A stretch of DNA of 64,000 nucleotides, taken from Demequina silvatica. GTDB taxonomy: Bacteria; Actinomycetota; Actinomycetes; Actinomycetales; Demequinaceae. The notes under the pieces are model-generated. The model did not search any database. It saw only the letters and a program-made list of their open reading frames with translations, and was not told the origin of the DNA. This document shows, piece after piece, positions 53,407 to 63,566 of this stretch (position 1 is the first letter of the stretch; the number at the start of each line of letters is the position of its first letter). The stretch spans positions 62,001 through 126,000 of the forward strand of contig NZ_BBMA01000006.1 of NCBI RefSeq assembly GCF_000971215.1, given 5' to 3'. The position numbers and the translations under genes are program-made.

Positions 53407-54738
53407 TCAACCAACTAAAGCCGCACGGCGCCGGCGCGCGACAACGGCTGCCAGCCCCAACACCTCAGTGACAATGATCGCCAGTCCGGCGGCCAACGGC
53501 GGGCCTGCTGGGCCGATCGTCTTGGCCAAGGCAATTGCTGCAGGGATCGAGATCGCAAGGCCAATGATGCGGGCGAACGCCTGCTGCCTAATCCCACGCG
53601 GGTCAGTGAGTGTTGCTGCGGCGGGTCCGGTGAGCGCCTGGGCCATGAGCAGAAATCCGAACGCTCCCAGCACCGCCAGTGAGCTCGGGACCTGCCCTCC
53701 GCTCATTAGTGACACAAGCCAGGGCCCGGCCAGGACCAGTGCGATACCTGCTGAGATCGCCACGCAGCCAAGCACCGTAGCGGATCTCCAGTAGTCCTTT
53801 GCCGCCGGGATCCGCGCAGAAAACGGCTTCACGAGGGCCATTCCGGTGAGAAAAACGACCGAGGCGAGCGGTTGATACAACTGCGAAGCCATCGCATACT
53901 CCGACAGGTCGAGTGCAGTCCCAACGTGTGCGACGACAATCTTGCCACTTTGAACTTGGACAGCGTATGCGCCACTCAGGATGAGCGCGGCGACTGCTGA
54001 GGCCCACAACTGAGTGTGCGGAAGTCGCGAATAGTCGATTCTCTCCAACAATTTCGTGACACTGTAGCGATTTATCGAAACGCGCCAACTTGCGACAAAG
54101 TAGTACGCATTCTGAACTAGCACGCCAATTGCGGGGATGACCGCGTATATAGAAAGGCTATCGACGCCTAGCGCCACTGAAAGTACGGTCAGTAGAAGCG
54201 ACGCCACAGGGGCGATGCCCGTTCCGAGCGAGACAATCTGGGTCCTTCCAGCACCAATCAATACTCGTTGCGCGAGCCCAAGAGGAACTGCAATCACAAA
54301 AATGCTGAGCGATACCGCGGTTGCCTTATTTACTTCTGCCGAGTAGGCATCCTCAACTCCCAGCAGCCCAGCCCAAGTTCCAGCACGCGCCAGGACGAAG
54401 AAAGCTGCGCAGGCAACCATCGCTGCCACAACGAGAATTCGATAGGTTCGGATCAACGTTACAATGGCAATTCGCGCGTCGTGGCCCGTAAGTCCACGTC
54501 GCGCGAGAGATCTTGCCACGGCAACACCGAGGCCCAAATCCGCAAAGGGCAACATCAGAAACAGCTGCCCAATCAGGCTAATGAGGCCATATTGCTCAGC
54601 GCCGGTGGCCTCAACTACAAGGCGCGCGGTAAGCAATGCGGATATGGCCGAAACTGGCAGCACTGCGAGACGACTACCGGCCGTCGCAACCAGGTCGCGA
54701 CGGATCGTGTCACCACTTCGACTGCGCCAGAGACTCAC
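53407..54738 (-). CDS. Wzx-like polysaccharide flippase
   Basis: A 443-residue MOP-superfamily protein with about 12 membrane helices, starting LWRSRSGDTIRRDLVATAGS and including QYGLISLIGQLFLMLPFADL near the first pair. It would turn lipid-linked repeat units to the outer face. The GTG start overlaps the GT2 stop (GTGA), supporting cotranslation. G+C content is lower than in the backbone. Confidence 0.85.
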   Translation of the reverse strand: MSLWRSRSGDTIRRDLVATAGSRLAVLPVSAISALLTARLVVEATGAEQYGLISLIGQLFLMLPFADLGLGVAVARSLARRGLTGHDARIAIVTLIRTYRILVVAAMVACAAFFVLARAGTWAGLLGVEDAYSAEVNKATAVSLSIFVIAVPLGLAQRVLIGAGRTQIVSLGTGIAPVASLLLTVLSVALGVDSLSIYAVIPAIGVLVQNAYYFVASWRVSINRYSVTKLLERIDYSRLPHTQLWASAVAALILSGAYAVQVQSGKIVVAHVGTALDLSEYAMASQLYQPLASVVFLTGMALVKPFSARIPAAKDYWRSATVLGCVAISAGIALVLAGPWLVSLMSGGQVPSSLAVLGAFGFLLMAQALTGPAAATLTDPRGIRQQAFARIIGLAISIPAAIALAKTIGPAGPPLAAGLAIIVTEVLGLAAVVARRRRAALVG

Positions 54739-55658
54739 TTCTTTTTCTCCAACAAGGGGCTGAGTCCGATTGCAGCGGCGGCTAGGTGCGGGACACCCAC
54801 CGCGCTCGCGCGAATAGCCTGGATTGCGCCGCGCGGGTCCTTGCCGCGCAAGGCCGCACGTAGCCCTATGCTCAGCACGAAGTCCGCACTCGCGCGCCTC
54901 GAGTCCGGGGCTTCCATCGACGCGAGCCAATCTAGGCTCGCGCGCCAATCAGCGGACTTCGAGATCGATCCTGCGGAGGCCTGGTAGACATCAACCAGTG
55001 GTTCCGGCGCAGTATGAAAGACCACGCCTGATCGATGCCATCGTATGACGAGATCCCAGTCCTGGTGACGGCGCAGGGACTGGTTCCACGGCAGTTCGCT
55101 AAGCAGTGACCTCGGCGCGATCAACATACTGGTCTGCATGAAGTTGTCGCGCAGCCGTAGGTGACGCCGAGCGAGTAGGTAACTTGCCATGTCCCGTTCA
55201 TTGTCGTACGGGGTCTCGGGAACGACGCGAAAGGCTGAAGTCGATGGATCGATCAGCCGCGCGCGACAAGCCGCTACGGAACGGGCGCCATCTGACGCGT
55301 CAAGCAAGGCGAGTTGTCGTCGAGTCTTGTCCGGGTGCCATGCGTCATCGTCGTCTAGAAATGCAACGTATTCGGTAGTCGAAGCCGCGACCCCAACGTT
55401 CCTTGCCTCCGCACCGCCTTGATGCCCGGCGGTGCTTATCGCGCGGAAGCCGAACCTGTGAGCGACTTGCTCGACCGAACTGCTCTCGTCGAGCTTGTCA
55501 CACACTACGACCGCCTCGACTGGCACGGATTGACTGGCCACCGAGGCAAGTGCCCGCGCAAGCGTCTCGCGTCCGGACGTTGGTATCACCGCGGTAACTC
55601 GAGGCTCTCTCCCGGCGGTCAACGCGTGCCCAGCCGGCGGCGAATCAGTGCCACGCAT
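54735..55658 (-). CDS. Glycosyltransferase family 2
   Basis: A 307-residue GT-A enzyme: VTAVIPTSGRETLARALASV, the nucleotide-binding and first Asp region, EYVAFLDDDDAWHPDKTRRQ with the metal-binding DxD, and RHQDWDLVIRWHRSG with the catalytic-base region. It overlaps the WecG-type gene by 40 bp and the flippase by four. ATG 55658 is chosen as giving a normal N-terminus; other in-frame starts lie further upstream inside the neighbour. Confidence 0.86.
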   Translation of the reverse strand: MRGTDSPPAGHALTAGREPRVTAVIPTSGRETLARALASVASQSVPVEAVVVCDKLDESSSVEQVAHRFGFRAISTAGHQGGAEARNVGVAASTTEYVAFLDDDDAWHPDKTRRQLALLDASDGARSVAACRARLIDPSTSAFRVVPETPYDNERDMASYLLARRHLRLRDNFMQTSMLIAPRSLLSELPWNQSLRRHQDWDLVIRWHRSGVVFHTAPEPLVDVYQASAGSISKSADWRASLDWLASMEAPDSRRASADFVLSIGLRAALRGKDPRGAIQAIRASAVGVPHLAAAAIGLSPLLEKKK

Positions 55659-56380
55659 AGCTTCACAGGCTCGAGCAAGTATCGAGAGGCGAGCCGCGCA
55701 GGATCGCGGGACAGTCGGTAAAGCCACTCAAGACCGACCGCGCCGAGCCATCGCGGAGCAAGATCTTGGGTTCCCGCGAAGTAGTCAATACAGCCGCCCA
55801 CGTTCGCAACGACCTTGTTTGCTAGCAGCGGCCGGTTGTCGAGAATCCACCTCTCTTGCCGTGGCATGCCCATTCCGACAAGCACGAGCGAGGCTGCGGC
55901 AACTGCCCTCGCGATGGATTCTGCGCTCCGTTCTAGCTGGTATCCGGGTACACCTACCCAGGTAATCGAAGGATAGTCACGACTGATCGCCGCAGCTGCC
56001 AGCGCACTTGCTTCCGCGGTGCCCCCAATTGCCGCGATCGTGAGGGGCACCCCACTGTCCAGCAGCTCCTGTAGCCAGTCGGTCGACCCTGTGCGGAACC
56101 TCGCCGCGCGATGCCTTCGACTGCGAAGCAGTTTCAGGATCGGCCACCCATCAATCAGGCACAGGTCGGCTGACTCTGTGTACGTTCGGAAAGCCTGATC
56201 ATGCTCGAATAGGTACGCTCCATGAAGGTTCATGTTTGCGATCGTCAAACCTGCCGAGTCGCTTGCATGCGCCAAGATCATTGACGCAACATCAGCGGCC
56301 GGCAATGGCGTCGTTCGGAAGCCAAGGATCCGAACCCGCACTGCTTCCGTGGAGCTGGCCCGAAGGTCAGTCTTCTTCAA
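55619..56380 (-). CDS. WecG/TagA/CpsF-family glycosyltransferase
   Basis: A 253-residue GT26 enzyme that usually adds the second sugar (often N-acetylmannosamine or uronic acid) to the lipid-linked primer. It shows TIANMNLHGAYLFEHDQAFR, SADLCLIDGWPILKLLR, LVLVGMGMPRQERWILDNRP and VANVGGCIDYFAGTQDLAPR with WLGAVGLEWLYRL. The proposed start is TTG at 56380 behind GGGAAGAAG; GTG 56341 is an alternative. Confidence 0.9.
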   Translation of the reverse strand: MKKTDLRASSTEAVRVRILGFRTTPLPAADVASMILAHASDSAGLTIANMNLHGAYLFEHDQAFRTYTESADLCLIDGWPILKLLRSRRHRAARFRTGSTDWLQELLDSGVPLTIAAIGGTAEASALAAAAISRDYPSITWVGVPGYQLERSAESIARAVAAASLVLVGMGMPRQERWILDNRPLLANKVVANVGGCIDYFAGTQDLAPRWLGAVGLEWLYRLSRDPARLASRYLLEPVKLCVALIRRRLGTR

Positions 56381-56525
56381 ACTTCTTCCCCATCTGTGAG
56401 TTACTCGAGATCTCTTAGAGACGGTCGCACGCGCCGCGAGCGACCTGACTCGTGCTGGGCGCGCACTGCTCCCCCCACCCGAGGACGATGATTTCGGCCG
56501 CCGTCCGGCACCTCGCGCGCCGCGC

Positions 56526-57884
56526 TCACAACCGCCTCGATGAGCTTGTGCTCCGCATCGCGGAAGACCGGACGCTCCTCCGACCGTTCAGGTGTCCTCG
56601 TCGCGACGACGGCTCGGTCTCCTGTTGAAGGCTTGGGGCAGCGCGTTGTCGTGGGGAAGTGTCGTGTGGGCGCGCTCGCGCTCGATGGCGCGGAACACGC
56701 CAGAGGCCGAGGCTTGAGGCAGCGACAAGGGCCAGGATGAGCGTGCCGACCGGTCGCACTGCCCGTGCCTCGGTCACGTTGTATGCGAGCAATACGCTCA
56801 ATACCAGCGCCAACGAGACAAAGCGCCGATCCGAAACGGCGAGTTCCACGGAGCGGTAAAGTGCGGGCGCGGCCGTGAGCACGTAAAGAGTCAGCCCAAC
56901 AATCCCGACCTCAAGCAGGACTTCGAGATATCCGTTGTGAGCAGAGTTCGCCGCCTCATACCCGAATGCCTCTTGAATGGATCGCCCAACCTGAGATGTC
57001 CACACGCCTCCCCATCCATAGCCTGCGGCGGGGCTCTCGGCACTTGCTTCGAGGACCAGATCCCAGATCTCCGTCCGACCGGTCAGCGTCTCGTCGCGTC
57101 CGAGAAATACGATGATTGAGTCCAGCGAGCGCACGGCCCATGGCACCGCAAAGCCAAGAAGGGCGATCAAGGTTATCGGTAAGACCGCGCGCAAAATACG
57201 GACATCAATCCTGCTCGCTCCCGCGAGCCCAAGTGCGACGACCAATACGGCGAAGGTAATTGCGAGGGCCGTACTGGACTGCGCAGATATCGTCGCGGCG
57301 GCAAAAGCAGCGATCATCACGAGCGACACTAACGCCCGGCCCTCGCCCGCCATCAGTCTGGCGATCGCCATTGTGGCGCCAAGGACCATGACGGTCGCGA
57401 ATGTATTTCGGTGATCGTAGATTCCCTGTATTGCTCCGAAACCGTACGCGTCGCTGACCCTGCCTACGCTTGGAACCACCCACGCAAGCACTACTGACGT
57501 CACCAGCACGAAAATAGCCCCGCCTAGGAGGCCTCGGGTGACCGCACGTAGGCCGTACCTCGAGAATGCAATTCCCATCACAACAGTCGTGATCAAAGCT
57601 ACTAGGGCGTAGACGGTTCCGCGGGGGTCACGACTCCACCCGATGCTCACGACTGCCCAGCCTACAAAAGCGCAGAGTGCGACGGGAATCGCGACGGGTT
57701 GATTGCCCTTCACTACAAGCGCGCCCAGTGCGAGCATTGCGAGAACAATCGCGAATACCAGCCCATTGCCGAGGAAGATGGGCTGAGTCGCCGCAACAAG
57801 TGAGGCGCCTACGATTGCCGAGCGAAGGGCGTCACTTCGAACCGGTGCTCGTCGACTCGTCGGACGGCGCGCTGTGCGGATCAT
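56526..57884 (-). CDS. Wzy-like O-antigen polymerase/ligase
   Basis: A 452-residue membrane protein with about ten helices and the Wzy_C pattern: large loop with GIYDHRNTFATVMVLGATMA and a C-terminal EAANSAHNGYLEVLLEVGIV. It polymerises repeat units or ligates polymer outside the membrane. The last 55 residues after the final helix are highly basic with Arg/Ser runs, unlike the family, and may reflect a 3' frameshift or an added tail. The ATG at 57884 starts IRTARRPTSRRAPVRSDAL. The gap 56381-56525 shows no feature. Confidence 0.85.
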   Translation of the reverse strand: MIRTARRPTSRRAPVRSDALRSAIVGASLVAATQPIFLGNGLVFAIVLAMLALGALVVKGNQPVAIPVALCAFVGWAVVSIGWSRDPRGTVYALVALITTVVMGIAFSRYGLRAVTRGLLGGAIFVLVTSVVLAWVVPSVGRVSDAYGFGAIQGIYDHRNTFATVMVLGATMAIARLMAGEGRALVSLVMIAAFAAATISAQSSTALAITFAVLVVALGLAGASRIDVRILRAVLPITLIALLGFAVPWAVRSLDSIIVFLGRDETLTGRTEIWDLVLEASAESPAAGYGWGGVWTSQVGRSIQEAFGYEAANSAHNGYLEVLLEVGIVGLTLYVLTAAPALYRSVELAVSDRRFVSLALVLSVLLAYNVTEARAVRPVGTLILALVAASSLGLWRVPRHRARARPHDTSPRQRAAPSLQQETEPSSRRGHLNGRRSVRSSAMRSTSSSRRL

Positions 57885-58463
57885 GCCCACCCACGCACCG
57901 TAGGTCTCATTGTGACGGACGGCGATGGTTGACTTGTCGATGCCCGCATTTCCCAGCCCGTACAACCCAGTGCCGCAGCGCGCTCACCGCGGGCCTCTGG
58001 GAGCACGCCAGTTAGCGCTGTCATGACCACTCGCCTCGATTCCCTGCTTCGGCTCACCCTCAGCTTCTTGACGGCGTCCATCGGAGGAACGACCGCGAGC
58101 GTGCGGAATGGACTTGGCCTCGTGACGGGTATTTCACTGAGACGTGTTGCAGCCAGCGTATCCGTGGGATTGTTCAGCATGGACAGGCATCGTTCGTTGC
58201 GCCCAGTGCAGGGTACGGTGCCCGCGTACCGTGTGCCGAGCTTTGTGACAGGCGTCGCACGTGGCGCCCGCGCACCTTGTCCCACGTGCTCGGAAGTCGC
58301 GGTCGAGCTTCGCCGCGGTCGACAAGGCAAGACCGATATCCGTAGCGCCCTCGCGCGAAACGGGGTAGACGCGCCCTTCCGGTCATTCCCACGCCCGCGT
58401 GTCCACGCCCCGCGGCGACTCGAGCAGGCATGCTCGTCTCGGCTGCGACGAGCAGCCTCCAAC
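57885..58463. other. 579-bp gap without a recognisable gene
   Basis: Open frames exist on both strands (for example plus 58023-58487 and minus 57881-58513), but neither shows family motifs, convincing starts or normal amino-acid patterns; both are rich in Arg, Ser and Thr as antisense frames are. Some inverted repeats with CGTGCGCGG-like arms occur. A decayed gene or the promoter region of the polymerase gene is the likely content. Confidence 0.45.
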
Positions 58464-59948
58464 TTAGTACGCACCGCGACCGAATAACACGGCGCCCACC
58501 GTCCGTAGGACAATGATCAGGTCGCCCGCGAGACTCCAGTTCTCCGTGTAGTAGAGGTCAAGCCGAACGCTCTCGTCCCAATTCAAGTCGCTACGACCAC
58601 TCACTTGCCAAAGTCCAGTAATGCCCGGTTTGACGAGCTGCCGTCGGGCAACCCGCGGGTCATCCCACAGGTCAACTTCAGACTGCAGAGGCGGACGCGG
58701 CCCCACGATCGACATGTCGCCTCTAAGGACATTGAGGAGCTGCGGCACTTCGTCAATGCTGAAACGGCGCAACAACTTGCCAACCGTGGTGACGCGAGGA
58801 TCGTCCTTCATCTTGAACAATACTTCGTTGCCTTCGGCGCGCTGGCGCTCGCGGAGCTCGTCTAGCCGCTCACCTGCGTCGACATACATAGATCGGAACT
58901 TCAGCATCGCGAACGGCTCGTAGTCGCGACCGACACGTTCCTGTCTGAAGAAGACTGGGCCGTGACTAGTCGTCTTGATAAGTACAGCCACCACCAACAT
59001 CGGAACCGACCCGAGCAATAGCAGGAGGAAAGCCGTCATACGATCGGCAGCTTGCTTGAGGTAGTACTTGCCGCCATCGAATCGGGGGATGTCGACGTGA
59101 AGGAGCGGCAGTCCTTCAACTGGACTCATGGAAACGCGCGGCCCAGCCACGTCCACCATTGCAGGCGCGACGATGAGTCCAACTTCCGTGCCCTCGAGTT
59201 CCCACCCCAACTGGCGGGACTCCCGCAGCGACATCGCGTCCGTGCCAGACAAGAGGACGTACTCCGCGTTCTCGCGCTTCGCTACTTCCGCTGCATCCGA
59301 GACGGCGCCGAGCACCGGCACGTCCTGCATATCCGCGTCAACGAAACGATGGCCTTCTGGCAGGCATGCGCCAATGACGCTGTAGCCAGCGCGCCGCGAA
59401 CGTCGAATGCGTCGGATCATCTGTTGCGATGTGAGCATCGGTCCGACCACGATCACGTGAGCGAGGAGCTCACCTCGGTCGCGCTGCGCGTGCATCCACG
59501 CGCGCCACGCTGCGCGGTACACCGCGAGCGCGACCGTGCCGAGTGGAATCGCAAAGAGAAGGTAGCCACGGCTCACCTGCCACTGAGTAAGAAAGCCGAC
59601 GATCGCGACCGCTGTGAACGTATGCCAGGACGCGGCGAGCACCCGCTGGAACTCTTGCAGCCCATGCCCGAGGACGAGCGCATCGCGGGAACGTGTCCAT
59701 CCCAGAGCAAGGATCCAAAGCGCTGCTACCGCCACCGTGACCTGCCAATAGGCCGGTGACGCGGCGCCTGCGACACCAACAAACGGATCCCAGCCGAATC
59801 GAGCGGCGTGTGCTCCCACCATGACGAGCGCCACGACGATGACGTCCGTGACGAAGAGGCGGAACTCGTACTTGCGTGCCCATCCGCGCATCCCAAACAT
59901 CCGCTGCTGCGAGACCGGCGCAAGGGTCTCGCCCCCCGTGGCGACCAT
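58464..59948 (-). CDS. Undecaprenyl-phosphate sugar-1-phosphate transferase (priming)
   Basis: A 494-residue polyprenyl glycosylphosphotransferase. Four or five N-terminal helices precede a Rossmann-like CoA_binding_3 region (AHVIVVGPMLTSQQMIRRIR), then a reentrant helix and the catalytic domain: HGPVFFRQERVGRDYEPFAM, LKFRSMYVDAG, LRRFSIDEVPQLLNVLRGDM, SIVGPRPPLQSEVDLWDD, and KPGITGLWQVSGRSDLNWDE. It attaches the first sugar phosphate to the lipid carrier and so starts repeat-unit assembly. It diverges from the second BY-kinase gene. CAAATGTTC upstream resembles CAAATGTCC seen before other envelope genes. Confidence 0.94.
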   Translation of the reverse strand: MVATGGETLAPVSQQRMFGMRGWARKYEFRLFVTDVIVVALVMVGAHAARFGWDPFVGVAGAASPAYWQVTVAVAALWILALGWTRSRDALVLGHGLQEFQRVLAASWHTFTAVAIVGFLTQWQVSRGYLLFAIPLGTVALAVYRAAWRAWMHAQRDRGELLAHVIVVGPMLTSQQMIRRIRRSRRAGYSVIGACLPEGHRFVDADMQDVPVLGAVSDAAEVAKRENAEYVLLSGTDAMSLRESRQLGWELEGTEVGLIVAPAMVDVAGPRVSMSPVEGLPLLHVDIPRFDGGKYYLKQAADRMTAFLLLLLGSVPMLVVAVLIKTTSHGPVFFRQERVGRDYEPFAMLKFRSMYVDAGERLDELRERQRAEGNEVLFKMKDDPRVTTVGKLLRRFSIDEVPQLLNVLRGDMSIVGPRPPLQSEVDLWDDPRVARRQLVKPGITGLWQVSGRSDLNWDESVRLDLYYTENWSLAGDLIIVLRTVGAVLFGRGAY

Positions 59949-60074
59949 GGACCCAAGGGTACTTGGACCGCGGCTTGCGCCTGCACAAATGTTCGGCGCC
60001 TACTCAGCGCCATGGCAAGATTGTGGGTCGCGGGGGGCGCGCCCTCGCTCGCACGGGAGAAACCGGGGACACAG

Positions 60075-61448
60075 GTGGAGCTACAAGACTATCTCCGGAT
60101 TCTCCGCAAGAACTGGATCATGATCGTCCTCCTCATGCTCGTCGGCGCGGGTGCCGGCCTGACGTACTCGATGTTGGCGACTCCGACGTACGCCGCCTCG
60201 GCCAAGGTGTTTGTCTCGACCTCGGCCGGCTCGACCGTCGCGGACCTCGCGCAGGGCAACAGCTTCACCCAGCAGCGTGTCAAGACCTACGCGGACCTCA
60301 TCAACACGGCGGCGGTCCTGCAGCCCACCATCGACGACCTACATCTTGACCTGAGCGTCGCCGACCTGCGCGCCAAAGTTGCTGCAACCTCCCCGCTCAA
60401 CACTTCCGTGATCGACATCGCCGTCACCGATTCTGATCCAGTCTTCGCAGCATCTCTTGCGACGGAATCCGCCAACCAGCTCATCCACGTCGTAGAAGGA
60501 ATCGAAACCACCGATGCGGCGGAGGGGTCGCCGGTGAGTCTCACGGTGGTGCAGGAGGCCGAGGTCCCGGTGCAACCCGTCAGCCCCAAGAAGACGCTAA
60601 ACGTCGCGCTTGGCCTGCTGCTTGGGCTAGCCCTGGGTGTGGGCATCGCCTTGCTTCGCACCACTCTTGACACCCGCATCCGTGGCGAGCGAGATCTCGA
60701 GCGCATCACCGACGTCCCGGTGCTCGGCGGCATAGTGTTCGACCCGAAGGCCAAGCAGCGCCCCCTCCTCGTTCACGAGGATGCACGCAGCCCACGCGCA
60801 GAGTCCTTCCGCACGCTGCGCACCAACCTGCAGTTCCTCGACACCGAGCGCTCGTCGCGAAGCTTCGTGGTGACGTCGTCGATCCCTTCGGAAGGCAAGT
60901 CGACGACGTCGGCGAACCTCGCGATCACCCTGGCAGACGCCGGCGCCCGTGTGCTGCTTGTGGGCGCTGACCTTCGCCGTCCCAAGATGGCGCAGTACAT
61001 GGGCATCGAGGCGGGAGTGGGGCTCACCGACGTCCTCATCGGCCGCCTCGACATCGACAGCGCAATCCAGCGCTGGGGCCGCAGCGAGCTCTACCTGCTC
61101 CCCGCCGGATCGATCCCCCCGAACCCTTCGGAGCTCCTCGGCTCGTCCCGCATGGATGAGCTCATCAAGCAGCTCGACTCGAAGTTCGACGTGGTCCTCT
61201 ACGACGCGCCTCCGCTCCTGCCCGTCACCGACGCGGCCGTACTGGCCAAGCTCGTGGGCGGCGCGGTCGTCATCGTCGCCGCTGGCAAGACTCACGCGCC
61301 CCAGCTCGACAGTGCCCTCCAATCGCTCGAGACCGTAGGCGCCCACGTTTCCGGCCTGGTGCTCTCGATGCTGCCGTCGCGCGGTCCCGACGCTTACGGC
61401 TACGGGCGCTACGGCTACACCTACGAGGAAGAGCCCGCCGGCAAGTAG
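60075..61448 (+). CDS. Wzz-domain bacterial tyrosine kinase, second copy
   Basis: A 457-residue homologue of the protein at 44896: Wzz domain between helices (near 13-33 and 190-210), then a BY-kinase with Walker A SSIPSEGKSTT, Walker A' VLLVGADLRRP (Gly for the usual first Asp), Walker B VVLYDAPPLL and tyrosine cluster YGYGRYGYTYEEE at the end. The GTG at 60075 with GGGGA upstream gives a start (ELQDYLRILRKNW) matching the first copy. It belongs with the plus-strand gmd and fcl genes. No active tyrosine phosphatase is seen in the window. Confidence 0.92.
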   Translation: MELQDYLRILRKNWIMIVLLMLVGAGAGLTYSMLATPTYAASAKVFVSTSAGSTVADLAQGNSFTQQRVKTYADLINTAAVLQPTIDDLHLDLSVADLRAKVAATSPLNTSVIDIAVTDSDPVFAASLATESANQLIHVVEGIETTDAAEGSPVSLTVVQEAEVPVQPVSPKKTLNVALGLLLGLALGVGIALLRTTLDTRIRGERDLERITDVPVLGGIVFDPKAKQRPLLVHEDARSPRAESFRTLRTNLQFLDTERSSRSFVVTSSIPSEGKSTTSANLAITLADAGARVLLVGADLRRPKMAQYMGIEAGVGLTDVLIGRLDIDSAIQRWGRSELYLLPAGSIPPNPSELLGSSRMDELIKQLDSKFDVVLYDAPPLLPVTDAAVLAKLVGGAVVIVAAGKTHAPQLDSALQSLETVGAHVSGLVLSMLPSRGPDAYGYGRYGYTYEEEPAGK

Positions 61449-61542
61449 GGCCACCCACCCCCTTCCCTCATTTCGGACATTCTGGCTATAGTCCGCAATA
61501 GGTGCGTAGTTGCGCGCCGACGCTGAGGCTTGAGGGGGGATC

Positions 61543-62574
61543 ATGCCGAAGAAGGCCTTCATCACGGGCATCACCGGCCAGGACGGCTCATATCTGGCAG
61601 AGCTGCTGCTGAGCAAGGGGTACGAGGTTCATGGCCTGATCCGCCGATCCTCGTCCTTCAACACGCAGCGCATCGACCACTTGTACGTGGATCCGCACGA
61701 GCCCGACGCTCGGCTGTTCCTGCACTACGGCGACCTCTCCGACGGCGCACGTCTCGTGTCGCTGCTCGCGGGGATCAACCCTGACGAGGTCTACAACCTC
61801 GCAGCACAGTCGCACGTGCGCGTGAGCTTCGACGAGCCCGAGCACACGGGAGACACCACCGGAATCGGGTCGGTTCGCCTGCTCGAAGCCGTGCGCATGG
61901 CAGGAATCAACACTCGGTTCTACCAGGCCTCGTCCTCCGAGATGTTCGGCGCTTCGCCGCCGCCGCAGGACGAGTCGACGCCGTTCTACCCGCGCAGCCC
62001 GTACGGCGCCGCGAAGGTCTACTCGTACTGGGTGACCAAGAACTACCGCGAGGCGTACGGCATGTTCGCCGTCAACGGGATCCTGTTCAATCACGAGTCG
62101 CCCCGCCGCGGCGAGACATTCGTCACCCGCAAGATCACCCGCGCCGCCGCGCACATCAAGGCCGGCCTGCAGGACGACCTATGGCTGGGCAACCTCGACT
62201 CCATCCGCGACTGGGGCTACGCCGCCGAGTACGTCGAAGGCATGTGGCGGATGCTGCAGGTCGACGAGCCTGACGACTACGTCCTCGCGACCGGCGTCGG
62301 CTACACCGTCCGCGACTTCCTCGAGGCTTCCTTCTCGCACGTGGGCCTCGACTGGCACGACTACGTGAAGTTCGATGAGCGCTACCTGCGCCCCACCGAG
62401 GTCGACGCCCTCATCGGCGACGCGTCGAAGGCCAAGGAGAAGCTCGGCTGGGAGGCCACCGTCGACGGGCTCGCGCTCGCGCGCCTGATGGTCGACGCGG
62501 ACCTCGACGCGATCGGCTACGAGGCCAAGCCGTGGCACGACGTGGTCAACCTCCAGTCATGGCGAGCGGCCTGA
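61543..62574 (+). CDS. gmd: GDP-mannose 4,6-dehydratase
   Basis: It converts GDP-mannose to GDP-4-keto-6-deoxymannose. The 343-residue SDR protein has the NADP motif [48 protein letters not shown] with Ser/Glu, the YxxxK pair in [18 protein letters not shown], and [29 protein letters not shown] precedes the ATG. It overlaps fcl by 16 bp, so the two products are made together. Confidence 0.97.
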   Translation: MPKKAFITGITGQDGSYLAELLLSKGYEVHGLIRRSSSFNTQRIDHLYVDPHEPDARLFLHYGDLSDGARLVSLLAGINPDEVYNLAAQSHVRVSFDEPEHTGDTTGIGSVRLLEAVRMAGINTRFYQASSSEMFGASPPPQDESTPFYPRSPYGAAKVYSYWVTKNYREAYGMFAVNGILFNHESPRRGETFVTRKITRAAAHIKAGLQDDLWLGNLDSIRDWGYAAEYVEGMWRMLQVDEPDDYVLATGVGYTVRDFLEASFSHVGLDWHDYVKFDERYLRPTEVDALIGDASKAKEKLGWEATVDGLALARLMVDADLDAIGYEAKPWHDVVNLQSWRAA

Positions 62575-63563
62575 CCCTCGCGCCCGCCGAGTCGGACGGC
62601 GTCGGGTACACCCCGGCGCCGCTCGATCGCGAGGCGACCTTCTACGTCGCCGGCCACCGCGGACTGGTCGGAAGCGCGATCGTGCGCCGGCTCGAATCGG
62701 CAGGCTTCACCCACGTAGTGGGTCGCCCCTCAGCGGACCTGGATCTCAAGGACCGCGACGCGACCTTCGCGTACTTCGCTGAGGCGAAGCCTAGGTACGT
62801 GGTGCTCGCCGCTGCCAAGGTTGGCGGCATCCTCGCCAACAGCACCTACCCTGTCGACTTTCTCAGCGACAACATCCGCATTGAGACCAACGTGATCGAC
62901 GCCGCGCTCGCCCACGATGTCGACCGGCTGCTCTTCTTGGGGTCGAGCTGCATCTACCCCAAGTACGCGCCACAGCCGATCCGCGAGGACAGCCTGCTCA
63001 CCGGCCACCTCGAGCCCACCAACGATGCCTATGCGATCGCGAAGATCGCGGGCATCCTCCACATCCAGGCCGCCCGACGCCAGTACGGCAAGCCGTGGAT
63101 CTCGGCGATGCCCACCAACCTCTACGGCCCGAACGACAACTTCTCGCCGCAAGGTTCCCACGTGCTTCCGGCGCTCATCCGCCGGTACGACGACGCCGCA
63201 CGCTCCGGCGCGCCATCGGTCACCAACTGGGGCACCGGGGCCCCGCGGCGCGAGTTCCTGCACGCCGACGACATGGCTGACGCCTGCCTGTACTTGATGG
63301 AGCACTACGACGGCCCCGCCCAGGTCAACGTCGGCACGGGCACCGACGTCACCATCCGCGAGATCGCCGCGACCATCGCCCAGGTCACCGGCTTCACCGG
63401 CCGCACGGAATGGGACACCAGCAAGCCCGACGGGACGCCGCAGAAGCTCCTCGACGTCTCGACGCTCAGCGCGCTCGGATGGACCGCGCAGATCTCTCTT
63501 GAGGAGGGCCTGCGCCGCACCTACTCCTGGTACCAGGAGAACATCGCCGAGCTGCGCGGCTGA
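62559..63563 (+). CDS. fcl: GDP-L-fucose synthase
   Basis: An epimerase-reductase that finishes GDP-L-fucose. The 334-residue SDR has [20 protein letters not shown], the typical [40 protein letters not shown], the YxxxK pair in [12 protein letters not shown], and [20 protein letters not shown]. The N-terminal 25 residues before the fold ([20 protein letters not shown]) are an unusual extension. With gmd it implies fucose in the polysaccharide of this island. Confidence 0.96.
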   Translation: MASGLTLAPAESDGVGYTPAPLDREATFYVAGHRGLVGSAIVRRLESAGFTHVVGRPSADLDLKDRDATFAYFAEAKPRYVVLAAAKVGGILANSTYPVDFLSDNIRIETNVIDAALAHDVDRLLFLGSSCIYPKYAPQPIREDSLLTGHLEPTNDAYAIAKIAGILHIQAARRQYGKPWISAMPTNLYGPNDNFSPQGSHVLPALIRRYDDAARSGAPSVTNWGTGAPRREFLHADDMADACLYLMEHYDGPAQVNVGTGTDVTIREIAATIAQVTGFTGRTEWDTSKPDGTPQKLLDVSTLSALGWTAQISLEEGLRRTYSWYQENIAELRG

Positions 63564-63566
63564 GCG

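Noticed and set aside
58023-58487. A 154-codon plus-strand gene in the gap after the polymerase
   Set aside because: No recognisable fold, an Arg/Ser-rich composition and no ribosome site; the opposite strand is equally open.
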